Shown in pieces: positions 10,690 through 23,076 of a DNA stretch of 64,000 nucleotides. Source of the DNA: Euborellia annulipes (Eukaryota > Arthropoda > Insecta > Dermaptera > Anisolabididae); the NCBI GenBank assembly GCA_023213315.1, contig JAKCPI010004539.1:124001-188000 (forward strand), given 5' to 3'. The number at the start of each line of letters is the position of its first letter. The first letter of the stretch is position 1. The position numbers and the translations under genes were made by a program. The notes below the pieces were generated by a model, which was not told the DNA's origin, ran no database searches, and saw only the letters and a program-made list of their open reading frames with translations.

Positions 10690-10836
10690 GGGCCAGTTTC
10701 TTCATCTATGGTCATGTAGTGGCTGGCCCTGTGTCAGGCTCGTAACCTTAACTCAGGTGTTTTTAGTTTTTGGCCCACCTAAGATAATTCTTTTGAAAAT
10801 GTCCCAGTGAGCTAAAAAATTTGTCGACCCCTGTGT
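10690..10836. repeat. TTAAGGGCCRGTTT repeat, copy 1
   Basis: Shares TTAAGGGCC.GTTT.TTCATC, TATGGTCA and the GCCCAC...GACCCC end with 28732-28905. It could be a TTAA-targeting MITE, but terminal repeats were not confirmed. Confidence 0.4.
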
Positions 10837-11051
10837 TAATATATAAACAGAAAGTATTGTGATCACATCAAAAATTCGTACTTTTAATTGAAATACACGT
10901 TTTGAGGGTACCTGAAGCCCTTAAATGATCTCTGTCCGTTTGTGTCTGAACAAATTATTTAATCAAAGGGAAAACCTACTGGGTTTAAATTTTATCCAAA
11001 TTGAAAAATTCTGTTTATTAGCAATTAAATTTTATAATTTTATATTGAAAT

Positions 11052-11140
11052 ACCAATCAATTGAAATAAATAGGGACGTGGTCTAAATGGCCTCAGATGT
11101 CGAAAAAGATCTTACATTGTTAAACAAAATAAAATAAAAA
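11052..11140 (+). mobile_element. SINE-B 3' part
   Basis: AAATAAATAGGGACGTGGTC then TCTAAATGGCCTCAGATGTC, GAAAAAG and an A-rich tail. The head is missing. Confidence 0.5.
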
Positions 11141-11159
11141 AATAAAAATTATATTCAAG

Positions 11160-11590
11160 TTACGCTCCTGATACCTAACGAAGCTTTAGAATAAAAAAGT
11201 ATTTTTTCAGTTTTTTTTTTTTTCGATTTTATCACAATTCGCTCTAACACTGTGGTTCCCAGCCGCAGGACAAAAAAAAACATCGTGCAGGGAAAAAAAG
11301 AAAGGGTGCCCCTAAGGAGTAATGTTGTTCCCAACGCACTTTTGGGGTGCCGTCCCAAAAGATTGGGAAACACTGCTCTAACAATTTTGATTAAAATTCA
11401 TAAATCAATTATTCTTTTAGATGCTCTTTAAAATGCATATTCTCATTTTGCCCTAAAAATTGTTTGAAGTTTAAACACTTTCATACTCTTTCATAGGAGA
11501 AATGGCAACAAAATATATTTTTCTCTGATTATAAAAGGAAACTAAATATATTTCAACTGATGTGACATGTACGGTCAGTCACACCATTAA
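11160..11590 (-). repeat. Repeat A, degenerate, split by a MITE
   Basis: Centre and part of the left hairpin side in minus orientation, interrupted at CGCTCTAACA by the small MITE at 11250-11375. Confidence 0.6.
11250..11375. mobile_element. hAT-type mini-element, 126 bp
   Basis: Ends CTGTGGTTCCCAGCC and GATTGGGAAACACTG are imperfect inverted repeats. The 8-bp duplication CTCTAACA flanks it (11242-11249, 11376-11383), as for hAT superfamily insertions. Confidence 0.7.
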
Positions 11591-11817
11591 ATCAAATTTT
11601 AAACTCGTTTTAATATTTAATATTGCAAAAAGTCAAGTTTTTTTTTTCTGGTGACGGTGACAGTGCCACCCCCTACTTCTCCAATTCCATGGCAGGCTTT
11701 TATTCAATAGAAAAAGAGAGAAATTCTTTCTTATTTTTGTAGACTTGACGTGGGATCGAAGTCAGGACCTTCTTCTTCTTCTTCTTCCCTCCCTTTCTAA
11801 AAGGCAAGGTCGTCGCT

Positions 11818-11821
<4 letters not shown>

Positions 11822-11850
<29 letters not shown>
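11822..11850. repeat. (CT)n microsatellite
   Basis: Uninterrupted CT dinucleotide run of about 14 units. Confidence 0.9.
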
Positions 11851-11854
<4 letters not shown>

Positions 11855-12026
11855 CTTCATTAATAAATTTTGTTTTGAATTGAATATCATGGACACCAAC
11901 TATCATCTCCTAATTTAGAAACTTCCTCTCTTCTATTTTTACTTTCTTTTTAATCTGATAAGAGAATTTTGAATTCAATATATAGGTGTAAATGTGTTGA
12001 AAAAATTAAATCTATTTTTGTAAAAA

Positions 12027-12062
12027 GACGTTTCGGCTACGACTCAAACCTTATTCAGAATG
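12027..12062 (-). ncRNA. Hammerhead-like relic
   Basis: Minus strand: CTGAATAAGG, short stem, GCCGAAACGTC. The core has changed and no partner arm is seen. Confidence 0.3.
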
Positions 12063-12635
12063 CTAATTTGATTTAAATTTAGCAGCATTCTGTTACTTCG
12101 AATTTTTTTCTTTTAATTTGTGTTTTATTATACTAGTAATGCTACAATTATTAATCATCTCAAGTTACCGTTTGTCCAATTCATTTAGATACGCATGGTA
12201 TATTTTTGTCGTCCTGCTTCACTTTTTTCCGTCACTCGAAATTTTATATTATTTTAGTTGTCCCAAGGACATTCTAAGCCTAAATTTTGTACGTAATCCC
12301 GGATAGAAAGAAATGAATATTATTTAATATTACTCAACTTATTACTCTTCTTTTATTTAATAGTTTATTACCTAATGGAGTAAAATGTTTATTACTAACG
12401 AGAGCATAAATCGTCCACATTATGAAATTATAATTATGAATGTGTCGTCGTTTAAAACAATTTAAAATAATTTATCGAAAGTCGTGGAGTTAAACTGCAA
12501 AGCCTAACGAAACAAAATGTTCTTATTTAAAATATGAATATAAAAGAGACCGTCATTGATAAAAAATTATTTTTTAATTTTATTTTCAACCCTTGGCCTA
12601 TGGCTCAGAGGTATATCTTCTGCTCAACACACTAG

Positions 12636-13073
12636 CAGGTCTATTCTCTAAAAAAAGACGTTAAAATTTAAAATAAACAAATGTTAAAGACTAGAAATAT
12701 TAAAAAGAAATGTAAAAACAATCAGCGTTAAAAAATACTATTCAAAATAACTTCCTTGCCTCAATTAGCTATTCTGTAAACAAAAATTTAAAGCAAAAGC
12801 GTTAACATTTAGTGAGTAGTGTTAAAAATTAATGCCATGTCTAGGGGGTGCCTTTAATATTTTAACGTGGTGTTTAAAATAAAAATGGCGTCCTTAACCA
12901 AAAAAGTAAGGTTATGATTTTGATAGCTTTGAAATAAAAGCAACATGTTAACGTCGCTGTTAAAACTTTGATTAGAGAATAGCATTTTTTTAACGTTGAT
13001 TGTTTTTACATTACTTTTTAACACCCATTTGTTTATTTTAAATTTTAACGTCTGTTTTTAGAGAATAAACCTG
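12636..13073. mobile_element. Inverted-repeat MITE with TAG flanks
   Basis: Ends CAGGTCTATTCTCTAAA and TTTAGAGAATAAACCTG; arms continue for about 100 bp (AATTTAAAATAAACAAATG and complement). TAG lies on both sides, a possible 3-bp target duplication. 438 bp. No coding sequence. Superfamily not assigned. Confidence 0.65.
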
Positions 13074-13538
13074 TAGGAGTTTTATTTTCATTTATGTACT
13101 GTACATTTCAATGTTAAAATATCATCATTAGTACAAATTCCTTTTTTAAACTAAACCTATTATGTTTACTTTTAATTATTTTTTTAATTTAAAAATGTTT
13201 AAACTAGTGCCTACTGTGAATTCTTTGGAGTATATAATTTACTACTTAAAAAAAAAAATCAAAGTAAGAAAAGATACATTCTATTAATACTAAAACCCTC
13301 TTGAAAAAAAAATCATTGAATTGGAGTGTTATTAATAGGTCATTGCTGGATCCCAAATCCTTAGCAAGAGAACCGTTGAGTTTGTTTGCAAAATCATCCT
13401 AACCCCTAGAGAATAGACAACCTGTTACGCAAGTCTTCATCAACGGGTTCGTGCTTTTTGCCCATAGCAGCCGAGATAATATGAATTATATGAAAATATT
13501 TTTCGTTTATATGGTAGAAAAGTAACCCAAGACAAAAA

Positions 13539-14068
13539 TACTTTCTCTTACCTCTATATAGGTTAATATATATATAGAGAGAAAGTATTGGATTCATGTC
13601 AAAAATTCGATGTCGAGATTAACAAAATATCTCAAGAACGAAAAGAGGTTAGGGGTTTTAAATTTTATATTTAAGTTAGGTACCCCCTGGGACGTGACAC
13701 GAAGCTTTTGAACAAAATTGACCAAAGAGTACTAGTACTTTACTGATGCAGTTTTTTTCGATTTTCTCAAAATTCGGTCAAACAATTTTGATTAATTCAA
13801 AAATCAATTGATTTTTTAGATGCTCTTTAAAATGTATATTCTCATTTTGCCATTGAAATCTTCTGAAGACCACTTTACTCTTGTACTCTTTAGGAGAGAT
13901 AGACTAAACGGTTGCTCTGGTAACAAAATATAAATATTCACGGGGTACTGTCGGGAACTAAATATATCTCGACACGAAAAATCTGGTGTGACAAGCACAG
14001 AACACAACTTTCGATTACCGAAGGTAAGAGAAAATTGTGTGCTGTGCGACCAGACCCACCAGATTTTT
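13539..14068 (-). repeat. Repeat A, both hairpins present
   Basis: Minus-orientation copy from TACTTTCTCTTACC through to CCACCAGATTTTT. Shorter than the 650-690 bp copies because the GTCTGT/AAAACCAC block near the right end is deleted. Confidence 0.8.
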
Positions 14069-14875
14069 ATTTTTATATTTTGGAATTAAGTCCCAATGTA
14101 ATAATTCTAAATTGAGGAAATATTTTTCTCACAATTGTCATTGTTTCTAATTCATTAACAAGTGCACTTGTTCTTTTATTTTTTAATTGTCTTTAAAGTA
14201 TTTAATTATCTTTTCAAAATAGTCATTTTTACTTGTTAATTTGTTTTTAGTAACTGGTCATTGTTTGTGGTTTTGTATGCCTTGTTATTTTTACTCGTAA
14301 TATATAGCCTACGTTATAGTCATAGATTAAATAGGATAGGTATCTTGGAGACATAATTTTCTAATTAAAGTTTAACTGGAAGAGGGGAAAGGCCGTTATC
14401 ATATCATTGTATCAACGAATGAATTGAGACTTCAATTCATTTTATTTATTTTCGTTTTGAAAAAACCGCAAGTTCTAATATTTTTCTTTCATTCTTTATA
14501 TAATATCAATCTAAAAGATTTAATAACTGAAAGCAGCTCGTTTATTTCCTTGTTATTAAATTGAAATAACGTTTATCATTCTTTTTTTTAATAGTAATTC
14601 TAAAGACTAAAGAAATCATGCAATAATTAATGATTGATTTCACTATAAATTAGAATGAAAAAAATCAAAATGATATTGCGAGTAGAAAATTGGATTAAAT
14701 CCGGGAAGACAATTTATTGGCTCTGACACTGTGTCGGAGTTCAAACTTACTTTTTTCATGAATTTGTTATAAATCATTCGGTACCTATTTATATAGGTAT
14801 ATAGTCATTTGTAGACCTATAACAAGAAATACAATGATATCTAGGATGAATTGGAGAAGGGGGGGGGACGGGAGG
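14069..14875. other. AT-rich stretch, nothing recognised
   Basis: Short T/A runs only. No coding, RNA or repeat signal supported. Confidence 0.35.
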
Positions 14876-14936
14876 TGAAGAAAATCTTCAGCTAGTATTT
14901 TTCTATCTTCAGCTAGTATTTCATTATTTTTTTTCC

Positions 14937-14990
14937 CCACACCACGTTGACGTTTCGATCCCGGTTGAGATCATCCTCAGAACATGTGGG
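14937..14990 (-). ncRNA. Hammerhead-ribozyme-like motif
   Basis: Minus strand: helix I strand CCACATGTT, core CTGAGGA, one extra base, stem II GATCTC/GGGATC, GAAAC, cleavage triplet GTC, then AACGTGGTG closing helix I. Confidence 0.55.
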
Positions 14991-15072
14991 TGTTATGTAT
15001 GTGTATATTTGTGACTTTGAGTTTTGTATATAATATATGATTGAAATTTACAAATATACACATACATAACAT

Positions 15073-15123
15073 CCACCTGTTCTGAGGAAGATCCCAACTG
15101 GGATCGAAACGTCAACGTGGTGG
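15073..15123 (+). ncRNA. Hammerhead-ribozyme-like motif, well formed
   Basis: Helix I pairs CCACC and GTT with AAC and GGTGG. Core CTGAGGA, one extra A, perfect six-pair stem II GATCCC/GGGATC with loop AACT, GAAAC, triplet GTC. Helix III has only two pairs and no loop (AC/GT), the minimal form known from Penelope-like elements, which is thought to work best as a dimer (family knowledge). Confidence 0.65.
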
Positions 15124-15163
15124 GAATAAAATAATGAAATACAACTAGCTGAAGATTTTCTTC

Positions 15164-15955
15164 ACTTTTTCACTATCCTGATTGAAATACCAGCTATAAG
15201 CCCTACGTATCAATAAAAAATAGGAAAAAACTTTGGTATTTTGGAGAAAAGTAAGAAAAATTTAAAATATTTATTTCCAATTCCTTATTTATACCAATCC
15301 TTTCTTTCTTCCAATGAAATTTCGCATCTCTTCGATCTTTTTAGACATCTAAGCTCATTTAAAAACTCATCTTTATTTATTTCATTTTTGGTACCGGAAA
15401 AAATGGTGGTCACATTATTAAAATTTTAATTTTTCTTTCTCTGGTTTTGAAATTAAATTAAATTAGACGCTACTAAAATAATTGCAATTTCCAATATTCA
15501 TGTATTTAAATTTTAATGACTAATCTTTGAACTGATTATATCATGTTGCGCATTTTCCCATCGTTAAAGCGGGAGAAATTTAGCTTTTTAGACCTATGTC
15601 CCATCTAGTTTTATTGATATCTCAAAAAGAGTTTACGTTCCACTAATCTCCATCACTTGTTGGCCCCATTAAACGTAAAAAAAAAATTCTGAGTGACTGA
15701 AAACACGGATAAACGATTCAAAACCTAATAAAATATGTAAACATTTGATGACTTTAAAATTGTATATGCTTTGCATATCATCATATACTGTATAGCTTTA
15801 ATTAATGCAAACAAAGTAGGATTGAAATTTTTACATTTGGTGTTGGTAACCTCACACTAATATTGGATTATCTGTAATTTGAGAATAAAACATAAAGCAA
15901 TTTTTTTTTCATTCAAGATATTATAATACATTATAATAATTAAAATTATTATTTG
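15164..15955. other. AT-rich stretch, nothing recognised
   Basis: Short open frames only. No repeat partner or splice-flanked GC block seen. Confidence 0.3.
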
Positions 15956-16345
15956 AAATTCCTATCGGGATCCGCGTTTATTTACCCGAGATGCTTCCGT
16001 GCACGAAGGCACACACCTCAAACCCAACAGTCTTCTGGCCGTAGCCATCTACCGGCACCCCGTGAAGTTACATTATTTCCTATCTCTAACTCCTCCTCCT
16101 GGGTTCATTTCTAGCTAGTGAACTAATCCTTATTTTTGGTTCCACATAACCTCTTCTATGCTAGGGAGGATGTCTTAGTTTGAGGAGGGATTCCCTCAGC
16201 ACCGGCGTGTAGCCTATTCCTTTAGTCAAAGAATGCATCACTGAGAGGGAACCTTCTTTACGTCCCTTTCAGAGGACAGCAACTCCCTCTCCTCGTAGAG
16301 TTGCCTGGGGGCTATTGTGATGAGATCCAATATTACAATCCTGCT
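15956..16345. other. GC-richer unexplained block
   Basis: Starts at CCTATCGGGATCCGCG and is clearly less AT-rich than its surroundings. Frames are broken by stops on both strands. CCTATCGGGATCC recurs at 21611 with little further match. It could be a decayed exon or an element remnant. Confidence 0.3.
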
Positions 16346-16630
16346 TGAGGATTTGTTTACATTAAATAACTATTTTTATTTAATGAAAAAATCCCTCACG
16401 GGCAGGATTTGAACAGGAATCTTCTTTGTAGAAAGCCGATACACCAGCGAACCCCTCAAATTTTTACTAAATTGAATTTGAATGAATATTTAATCCGGCA
16501 GCTATCACTGTATAACAAAAATCATTCACTCTGTCTCGGAAAAATTTTGGCCATTAACATGGTTGACCGATTTATACTTGTGTATGCCTAATACAACTTG
16601 GCGAGAAAATATATTTATTTCAGACATTAA

Positions 16631-16680
16631 CCTGGCGCTGAAGATGGTCCCATATGTCATCGAAACGTCGGCCATGGCCA
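16631..16680 (+). ncRNA. Hammerhead-ribozyme-like motif, single
   Basis: Helix I CCTGGC/GCCATGG (one bulge), core CTGAAGA, weak stem II, ATCGAAAC, triplet GTC. AATAATAAAATGAAATAAAA follows, as after the other motifs of this type. No inverted partner was found here. Confidence 0.5.
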
Positions 16681-17103
16681 ATAATAAAATGAAATAAAAC
16701 TAGCTCCGTTGCTCATTTTTTTCCACCAAATTTAAATAAAATTCAACAGCCAGCATTCGAATTCTTAATTCTATTGGAAAATACGCTCGCTCTAGGACGA
16801 AAAATGCATTAGTTTTTCGAAAATTAATAAAATTAAATTTTGGTGAATAATTTAGGGCCGATAAAAAGCTGAACAAACCTCTATCTTTCCTTAATGGTTA
16901 TTATTGTCCTAAATTATTTTTAAGAATGTCAGAAGTGGAGTTTATTTATAAAGAAAGACTGTCAACAGAATAAAAATGCAAATATTTTTTTTATCGATGT
17001 TTTAAACACTCATCAGGACATGTGCGAGTGTGACCTAAATTTTATATTCATTATTTTATTTTATTACATAGATTATTTCACATATTTCTTTAAAGTAATA
17101 AAT

Positions 17104-17756
17104 AAAAATCTGGTGTGCTGGGACCACAACTTTCTCTTCCTTCGGTAATCGAAAGTTGTGTTCTGTGCTGTCCACCAGATTTTTGTGTCGACATATATTT
17201 AGTTCCCGACAGTACGGAACATTTGAATTCAGATGTAAAATTTATAAGTATGGGAAAATATTTATATTTTGTTACCATGGCAACCATTTCTCCTATCTTC
17301 CCTATGAAATACAAGAGTAAAGTGGTCTTCAGAAGATTTCAATCGCAAAATGAGAATATACATTTTAAAGAACATCTAAAAAATAATTGATTTTTGAATT
17401 TTAAAAAAAATCGTTGGAGCAAATTTTGAGAAAATCGAAAAAAACTGAAAAAGTACATCAGTAAAGTACTAGTACTCTTTGGCCGATTTTGATTAAAAGC
17501 TTATTTTTCCGGTCCCGGAAGGTGTTTAACTTAAATATAAAATTTCAACCTTGTAGCTCAATTCCTTCATCCTTAAAATTGAACACACACCCACCCACCC
17601 ACCCACAGACAGACCATGTCGCGAAAACCACTTTTTTGGATTCAGGGGACCTCAAAACGTGAAGATCCATCAAAATCTCGACATCGAATTTTTGACATGA
17701 ATCCAATACTTTCTCTCTATATATATATTACATATATACATAGGTAAGAGAAAGTA
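17104..17756 (+). repeat. Repeat A, full length
   Basis: Left hairpin (AAAAATCTGGTGTGCTGG... to CCACCAGATTTTT), centre with TTACCATGGCAACC and GTACTAGTACTCTTTGG, ATTCAGGGGACCTCAAAACG, ATGAATCCAATAC and right hairpin ending AAGAGAAAGTA. About 650 bp, with no terminal inverted repeat between the two ends. Confidence 0.9.
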
Positions 17757-18082
17757 AAAAAAAAATTGGTTGTTTTCTGTCCTTCTTTCTCTAAAAAGTA
17801 GACATAACCCTTCACATTTTTTGTAAATAAAAAATTAATTAAATATTTCTTTATTGACAAGTGAAACAATTTTTTTATTTAAAAGAAAAAAAAAATATAA
17901 AAGTGAAAGAGAAAGACTTTCCTGTAGCACCGTTTATGATTAGACAATTTTTTAACGTACTTTAAACTTTGTTTAGATTTTCCCAACGGCCGAAAGGTAC
18001 CTACTATTTTTTCTTTCATAACGTTTCGATCTCGTTACATTCACACATGCCGAGATTATTGAAAATTGATTCACGAGTATTA

Positions 18083-18252
18083 ACAAATTTGTGAGATGAA
18101 TTTGTGTTTGATTGGGCAAAAATATCGCTCCCTGGAGTCGAACCAGGACCTCCACGCTTTCTCGGCAGGCGGATGCGAAAGCGTGGAAGTCCTGGTTCGA
18201 CTCCAGGGGCGCAATTTTTGCCCAATCAATCACAAACTCATCTAGCAAATTT
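18083..18252. repeat. Foldback with tRNA T-arm in each arm
   Basis: Arms of about 75 bp (18083-18161, 18177-18252) around a 15-bp loop. Each arm contains a perfect tRNA T-stem-loop, CCTGG-TTCGACT-CCAGG (18131-18147 on minus, 18191-18207 on plus), followed by GATTGGGCAAAAA-type sequence. It looks like two tRNA-derived units joined head to head. Parent tRNA not identified. Confidence 0.7.
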
Positions 18253-19035
18253 TTATCATAAACGATATATTGACTGGCTTATTTACAGTCTATTTGAGCA
18301 TTGTTTGAAAAAAAATTCCATCTCTTTTCAAACAAAAGCTCTAGCTATTTATATTTTATCACGTAAACTATTCGGGTTTTCATTGCTCCTTCTTCAGGAC
18401 TAATAAGCTTTCAAAATAAATAAACACTTATTTCTTTTTATTTAAATGAGGTAGAAAAATTTGCAATTAGATGTAAATAAAAATTTTATTTTCCGTCTAT
18501 GATGTTTCGTATGCCGGTCGCACACTTCCTCAAGATTGACAAACAAATCAAAATTTTACAGTTTTTTAAATATTTTATTAATTAGAAGAATGAAATTTTT
18601 ATTTAACATGTTACAACTGTCTTCAACCTTCTCTATTTGTTTGATTTCTATACAAATTTGACATGTCATTAGAAAGCTTCAGCCCCGAAAAAGTGAGCAA
18701 AGAAATTGTGTTCCGTTATATTATTATTTAATTATCAAAACTGAAAATACCTATCCAAAAGTGAGACGCTAAATATTCTTAAATAAAAATTTTAAAAAAT
18801 TCCTAAAAAAAAGTCCAATATATAATAAGACATAGTCTATGATTTCATGTTTGATTCGCGGATTGGACTATGAAGAAGAGGGTTAAACATTTTTTTTTTA
18901 AACAGAGAACGAAGAAGAAACTTCTATTATATTTAGAGAAAGGTGATTTTTGTTGTGACTTACCGTTATTTATCAGCCCACTCTGTCAATCAAATAGAGA
19001 GACACTCGTGTTGTTTTCTGTGTATTAGTTTGTTG
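18253..19035. other. AT-rich stretch, nothing recognised
   Basis: No supported feature. Confidence 0.3.
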
Positions 19036-19039
19036 TTGT

Positions 19040-19344
19040 TGTTGTTCCAATCGCGCTGTCTACGGAGCGACTGAGCTCTGTTGCGCGTTGAGCGCACGTT
19101 TTCACTCACTCAATCGTCTGCCACCTCCACCTGCGATGGCGCTCTCTATATCCCCTCTTTCTTACTTTTCTTCTTCATAGAGGAGGAGGACTAGGGTCTC
19201 TCTCTCACTCTGGTCCACTTTACTTGTTCAAGGGATTCCCTTGCTCGTCAACACCTAGCAGAAGATATACTCTCTTTGCTCCCCTCTGGGGTTTAGTCAT
19301 ATTAGTATTTCTCTTGTTTATAAGGAAATTTCCTTCCTTTTGAC
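19040..19344 (+). promoter_or_regulatory. GC-rich candidate promoter and first exon
   Basis: A GC-rich island (CAATCGCGCTGTCTACGGAG, GCGCGTTGAGCGCACG) in AT-rich DNA is followed by a strong donor, TTTTGAC|GTAAGT, at 19344/19345. A short upstream frame (ATGGCGCTCTCTATATCC, 14 codons) lies inside. It may be a 5' UTR exon of a + strand gene that continues at 21268 or 31770 (inference). Confidence 0.35.
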
Positions 19345-19766
19345 GTAAGTTTCAGATAAGAATGAATGTTCTTGTTGATGTTAAGATAATTTGCTTCTTT
19401 AAGAGAAAAAATTTTGATAATTCATTGAATTTAATTTATCCCATCTTCTTTTTTAATCTTTTACTAAATCACCGTACAAAACCAAACGAACCAATGACTA
19501 CGTGAATTATAGCTGAAAAGGATACTCTTCTTCTTTCATCGCCTTAAATCCCGGTGCGGGGTCGGCGGTCATGTGTTTTTGAGACCGGGAAGGAAGAGGA
19601 GAGGCCGGCCCGTCGCGACGCGTCGCACGGTCTTACACCTGTTGAGGCTAACTTGCAAAGAACAGAAGTACTGCTTGTCCCAGCTAGGGCAGCTCGTGGT
19701 CTCCATTCACGTACCCACAAAATGTGAGCCCCTGAGCATCCGAGAAGGATACTGCACAAGTTAATT
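19345..19766. other. Mixed-composition stretch
   Basis: A GC-richer patch at 19545-19720 (GGTGCGGGGTCGGCGG, GAGGCCGGCCCGTCGCGACG) has open frames on both strands but no recognisable protein or splice context. Confidence 0.3.
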
Positions 19767-20112
19767 AAAAATATGGTGTAACTGATCGCACAGTACATAA
19801 CTTTCTCTTACCCTTTGTAATTGAAAGTTGTGTTCTGTGCTTGTCTCACCAGATTTTTTGTGAGAACATATATTTAGTTTCTGCCGATATATTAGAATTC
19901 AAAATGTAAAATTTATAAAAATGGCAATATTATAAAATAAATATTTTAAAGCGCATCTAAAAAAATAATTGATTTTTGAATTTTAATCAAAATCGTTGGA
20001 GCGAATTTTGAGAAAATCGAAAAAAATTGAAAAAGTGTATCAGTAAAGTAGTAGTACTTTTTGGACGATTTTTTTCAAAAGCTTCGTGTTACGAGCCAAG
20101 GGGGTATTTAAT
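19767..20112 (+). repeat. Repeat A, left part
   Basis: Left hairpin, a deleted centre, then GTACTTTTTGGACGATTTTT and GCTTCGTGTTACG. The right half is missing. Confidence 0.7.
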
Positions 20113-21255
20113 GTATTAATAACTCATATGTTATGTTGATAACTTCATATTTGTATATTTTATAAGCATACGCGAATATAATTTTTTTTTATGTATTCAA
20201 AAATAAATTTTTACCAAATTGATCTTGTAATTCTATTACTACAATATATTCCGCACACTTATTATTCTGGACACATTTTATTTAAGTTAAGAAATACATT
20301 TTTCAACAATCAAAGTAGCCGCCATTTTGATCACTTCCCATTGTTTGATTAGTTGTGTTGTTTGAGGGATGAGAAGAATCAATGTCAAAGTTTTCAGTTT
20401 ATAATAGTGAATTCTTTTTATAATTATACAAATTTATTCATTTTTATTTATCATACGTAGTGTTTGAAAAGTGTTATTAGAGAAACAACCAACAAAAGAA
20501 AGGAAATCGATCGACCTTTACCAAAAAAAGCAACTGGTAAGCCAGTTAATAGCCTACATGTCACTAACCTTTAAACAAATTCTTTCCTTCATTATAATTA
20601 TTTGCCTATTTAGCTTAATAAATATCAATCAATATAATTTATAAAAAAAGTTTGCTAATAGTTTCTCATTGTGGCTCTCATTTATAAATACAATTATTTT
20701 ATCATAATTCTTATTTTGTTTGCTTTTTTTCTTGTTCTAAAAAGGCAATATTTTTTTCCGTATGTGTACTTGTATTCTTGTTTGAAGCCTTAACCATCGA
20801 TCGCATTTTTTGAATAGTAATATTTAGCTATAATAATTACAAAATATAAATAATTGAATAAATAATAGAGCCTGATCTCATAACCATTTACAATATTTTT
20901 CTTTTCTAAACTTTTGTTCCGAATGCTCAGGCGTAATTATTAGTCATTGAGGCTATTGTCCTGAGGGCGTACTTTAATTGCCTGCCAACAATTTTGTATT
21001 TGATTTAATATGATTTGGTTTCATCAAGAGAGCTTCCATTCAGAGAGGTAAAAAGCGGCAAGTTATGAGTCATAGGCGATACTTTCTCTCATTCTAATAT
21101 TCAAAAATTAGATCTAAAAAGGGGATTTATTTTGTGATAATTCTGAGTTGGTGGGATTTTTAATTGGATCAGTTTTATATAGGGGTATATCTGTGAAATT
21201 ACTAAAAAGATCCGACTAAACATTATTTCATACAATACAATCTAAAATTTTTCTT
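20113..21255. other. AT-rich stretch, nothing recognised
   Basis: No supported coding or repeat feature. Confidence 0.3.
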
Positions 21256-21267
21256 TTTCTGTTCCAG

Positions 21268-21323
21268 ATAAATCAATAGAAAACACTAAACGGTCTTTCT
21301 TTCTGGCGGAAGACGCGATTTTG
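21268..21323 (+). other. Candidate 56-nt exon
   Basis: Acceptor TTTTTCTGTTCCAG|, donor TTTTG|GTGAGT. One frame is open throughout (ends FFLAEDAIL). Composition is less AT-rich than the flanks. It could be UTR or coding; not recognised. Confidence 0.4.
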
Positions 21324-22608
21324 GTGAGTTTTTTTGTTATCTATTTAATATAATAGAAAAATATTTAGTACCTAAAAAATTTATTAATTAAAATAATATT
21401 TTTCAATTGTTTTCCAAAATATTCTCTTATTTTAAATTCTAAAATTATAAAAAAGATCACTTTGAAGTTCTTAAGGCAATAAAATTGTTTCCATATTTGT
21501 TTAATTTATACGAATACCTTCATGTCTCTTGAATTAACAAACCTGCTTTTTGCTGGTATTTTTTTTGTTTACATTATACACATTACTTTTCATTATTTGA
21601 AAATAACCACCTATCGGGATCCCCTTTTCTTTACGAGAATTGCATTCAAAAGAGACACCTTATAGTATAGGCCCCTACCATTAACATGTAATTAACTTTA
21701 TTTCTATCGGTACTCCAGATCTTCTTAGATCAAATATCTTATTTCCAGAGCTTCTGTTTTAAATATATTTTTGGCTCCTTTCTTCCCACTTTCAAAAATA
21801 AATAATTTGTTAAAACAATTTTAAAGAAATAAATTAAGTGCTGCAATAAAATAAATTCTTCTTTAGGTGTAAAAAAAAAATTCTCCCCTCCTTACTCGCC
21901 TAGTAGCTCTCTGATGTCATCTAATGTAGGTTTATTTTGTGTTCAAAATTTCAACACGATCGAATAATTATTTTTAAGATCTATAGAAACTATTATAGAC
22001 ATAAAAATATACCTCAGATATAAACAGACTTCACTTTCGATTTCTTTGAGATTAAACCCTTCCGCTGGTCGGCAAAGATGTGACGAGGATTATCTTTCTG
22101 GATTCTCTCAAACTTTGGACTTTTAAAAAGATTTCTGGTTATTCCATTAATTTATGTATATGGATTGTTACTTCCTTTTCCTTAATTATTTATATATCAA
22201 AATTTTATGACTATTAAAATTCCCCATCCCCAATTGACGTCCCAAATTCTAAACTGAAGTAATCGAATGAAGCAATCGAAAGTTGCTAACATAGCCATGG
22301 GTAACAGCTTTTAAATTAACGTTCGCATTTATTGAGGAAAAGGCAAAAAAAAATTATGTGACCTTTCAGGTACACATAGATAACAAATTACACATCCCAC
22401 CATATATCTTCGTGATAAATATATAATGAATAGTCGAAACGTAATATATTATGTATTTGGTGTTTCTTGCCAAAGTAAAAAAAAAAAGAGTATTTTATCA
22501 ATCAGCTCTTTCTACCGGAAAAAACACAATTATCTCTATCTTCTTTTAATAATTGCAACGACTAAGATAAGATTTGAAAATTTGGAGACAGAAAAATGGC
22601 ATGCAAAA
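21324..22608. other. AT-rich stretch, nothing recognised
   Basis: Short frames only. CCTATCGGGATCC at about 21611 echoes the start of the 15956 block. Confidence 0.3.
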
Positions 22609-22907
22609 CGATTTTTGCTTAGTTTTTTTTTTTTTTTAAATTAAAAAACACTCAAACTTTTTTCTCATTCACACACACATCACACACAGTCTTTTCGGCA
22701 AGTCAGGCCATATAAGACTTTTTACGATATCCGTGTATTGTTAAATATATCATATATGGGAGTCCAGGCATTCTTATTTAAGTCATTTGGTATCCAATTG
22801 GCTTAAATAAAATTATCGGACTGCCTTGGGTCCGAACCCGAGACTTTTGTTATACGAGGTTAGTACGCTAACCCTTACACCAAGCCCCGAGGGCGATTTT
22901 TGGTTAA
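22609..22907 (-). mobile_element. SINE-A, full length
   Basis: Same order as the 3562 copy. Imperfect 14-bp duplication CGATTTTTGCTTAG / CGATTTTTGGTTAA (22609-22622, 22894-22907). The body is 22623-22893; the head is at the right end. Confidence 0.8.
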
Positions 22908-23076
22908 AATTTATACATAATGGTGAGAATCATAGTGGCGGTCTTATCTCAATTTCTATCATAATGACACTTGGTTCCTTTATGCATAACTTCCTCCATT
23001 TATGATACGTACATTATCCAATGAGAAGAGTTAAGAAATTATAGAATTTTCATTAAACGTTAGGAGTTATCAATAG

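Larger units (their letters stand above)
14876..15163. repeat. Foldback with a pair of hammerhead-like motifs
   Basis: Arms of about 115-140 bp (GAAGAAAATCTTCAGCTAGT and its complement at the far end) surround a 25-bp loop. Each arm holds a hammerhead-like motif pointing outward, followed by GGTGGGAATAAAATAATGAA, which includes AATAAA-like sequence. Confidence 0.7.

Noticed and set aside
17973..18403. Three frames around the tRNA-like palindrome
   Set aside because: Mirror-image translations of an inverted repeat.
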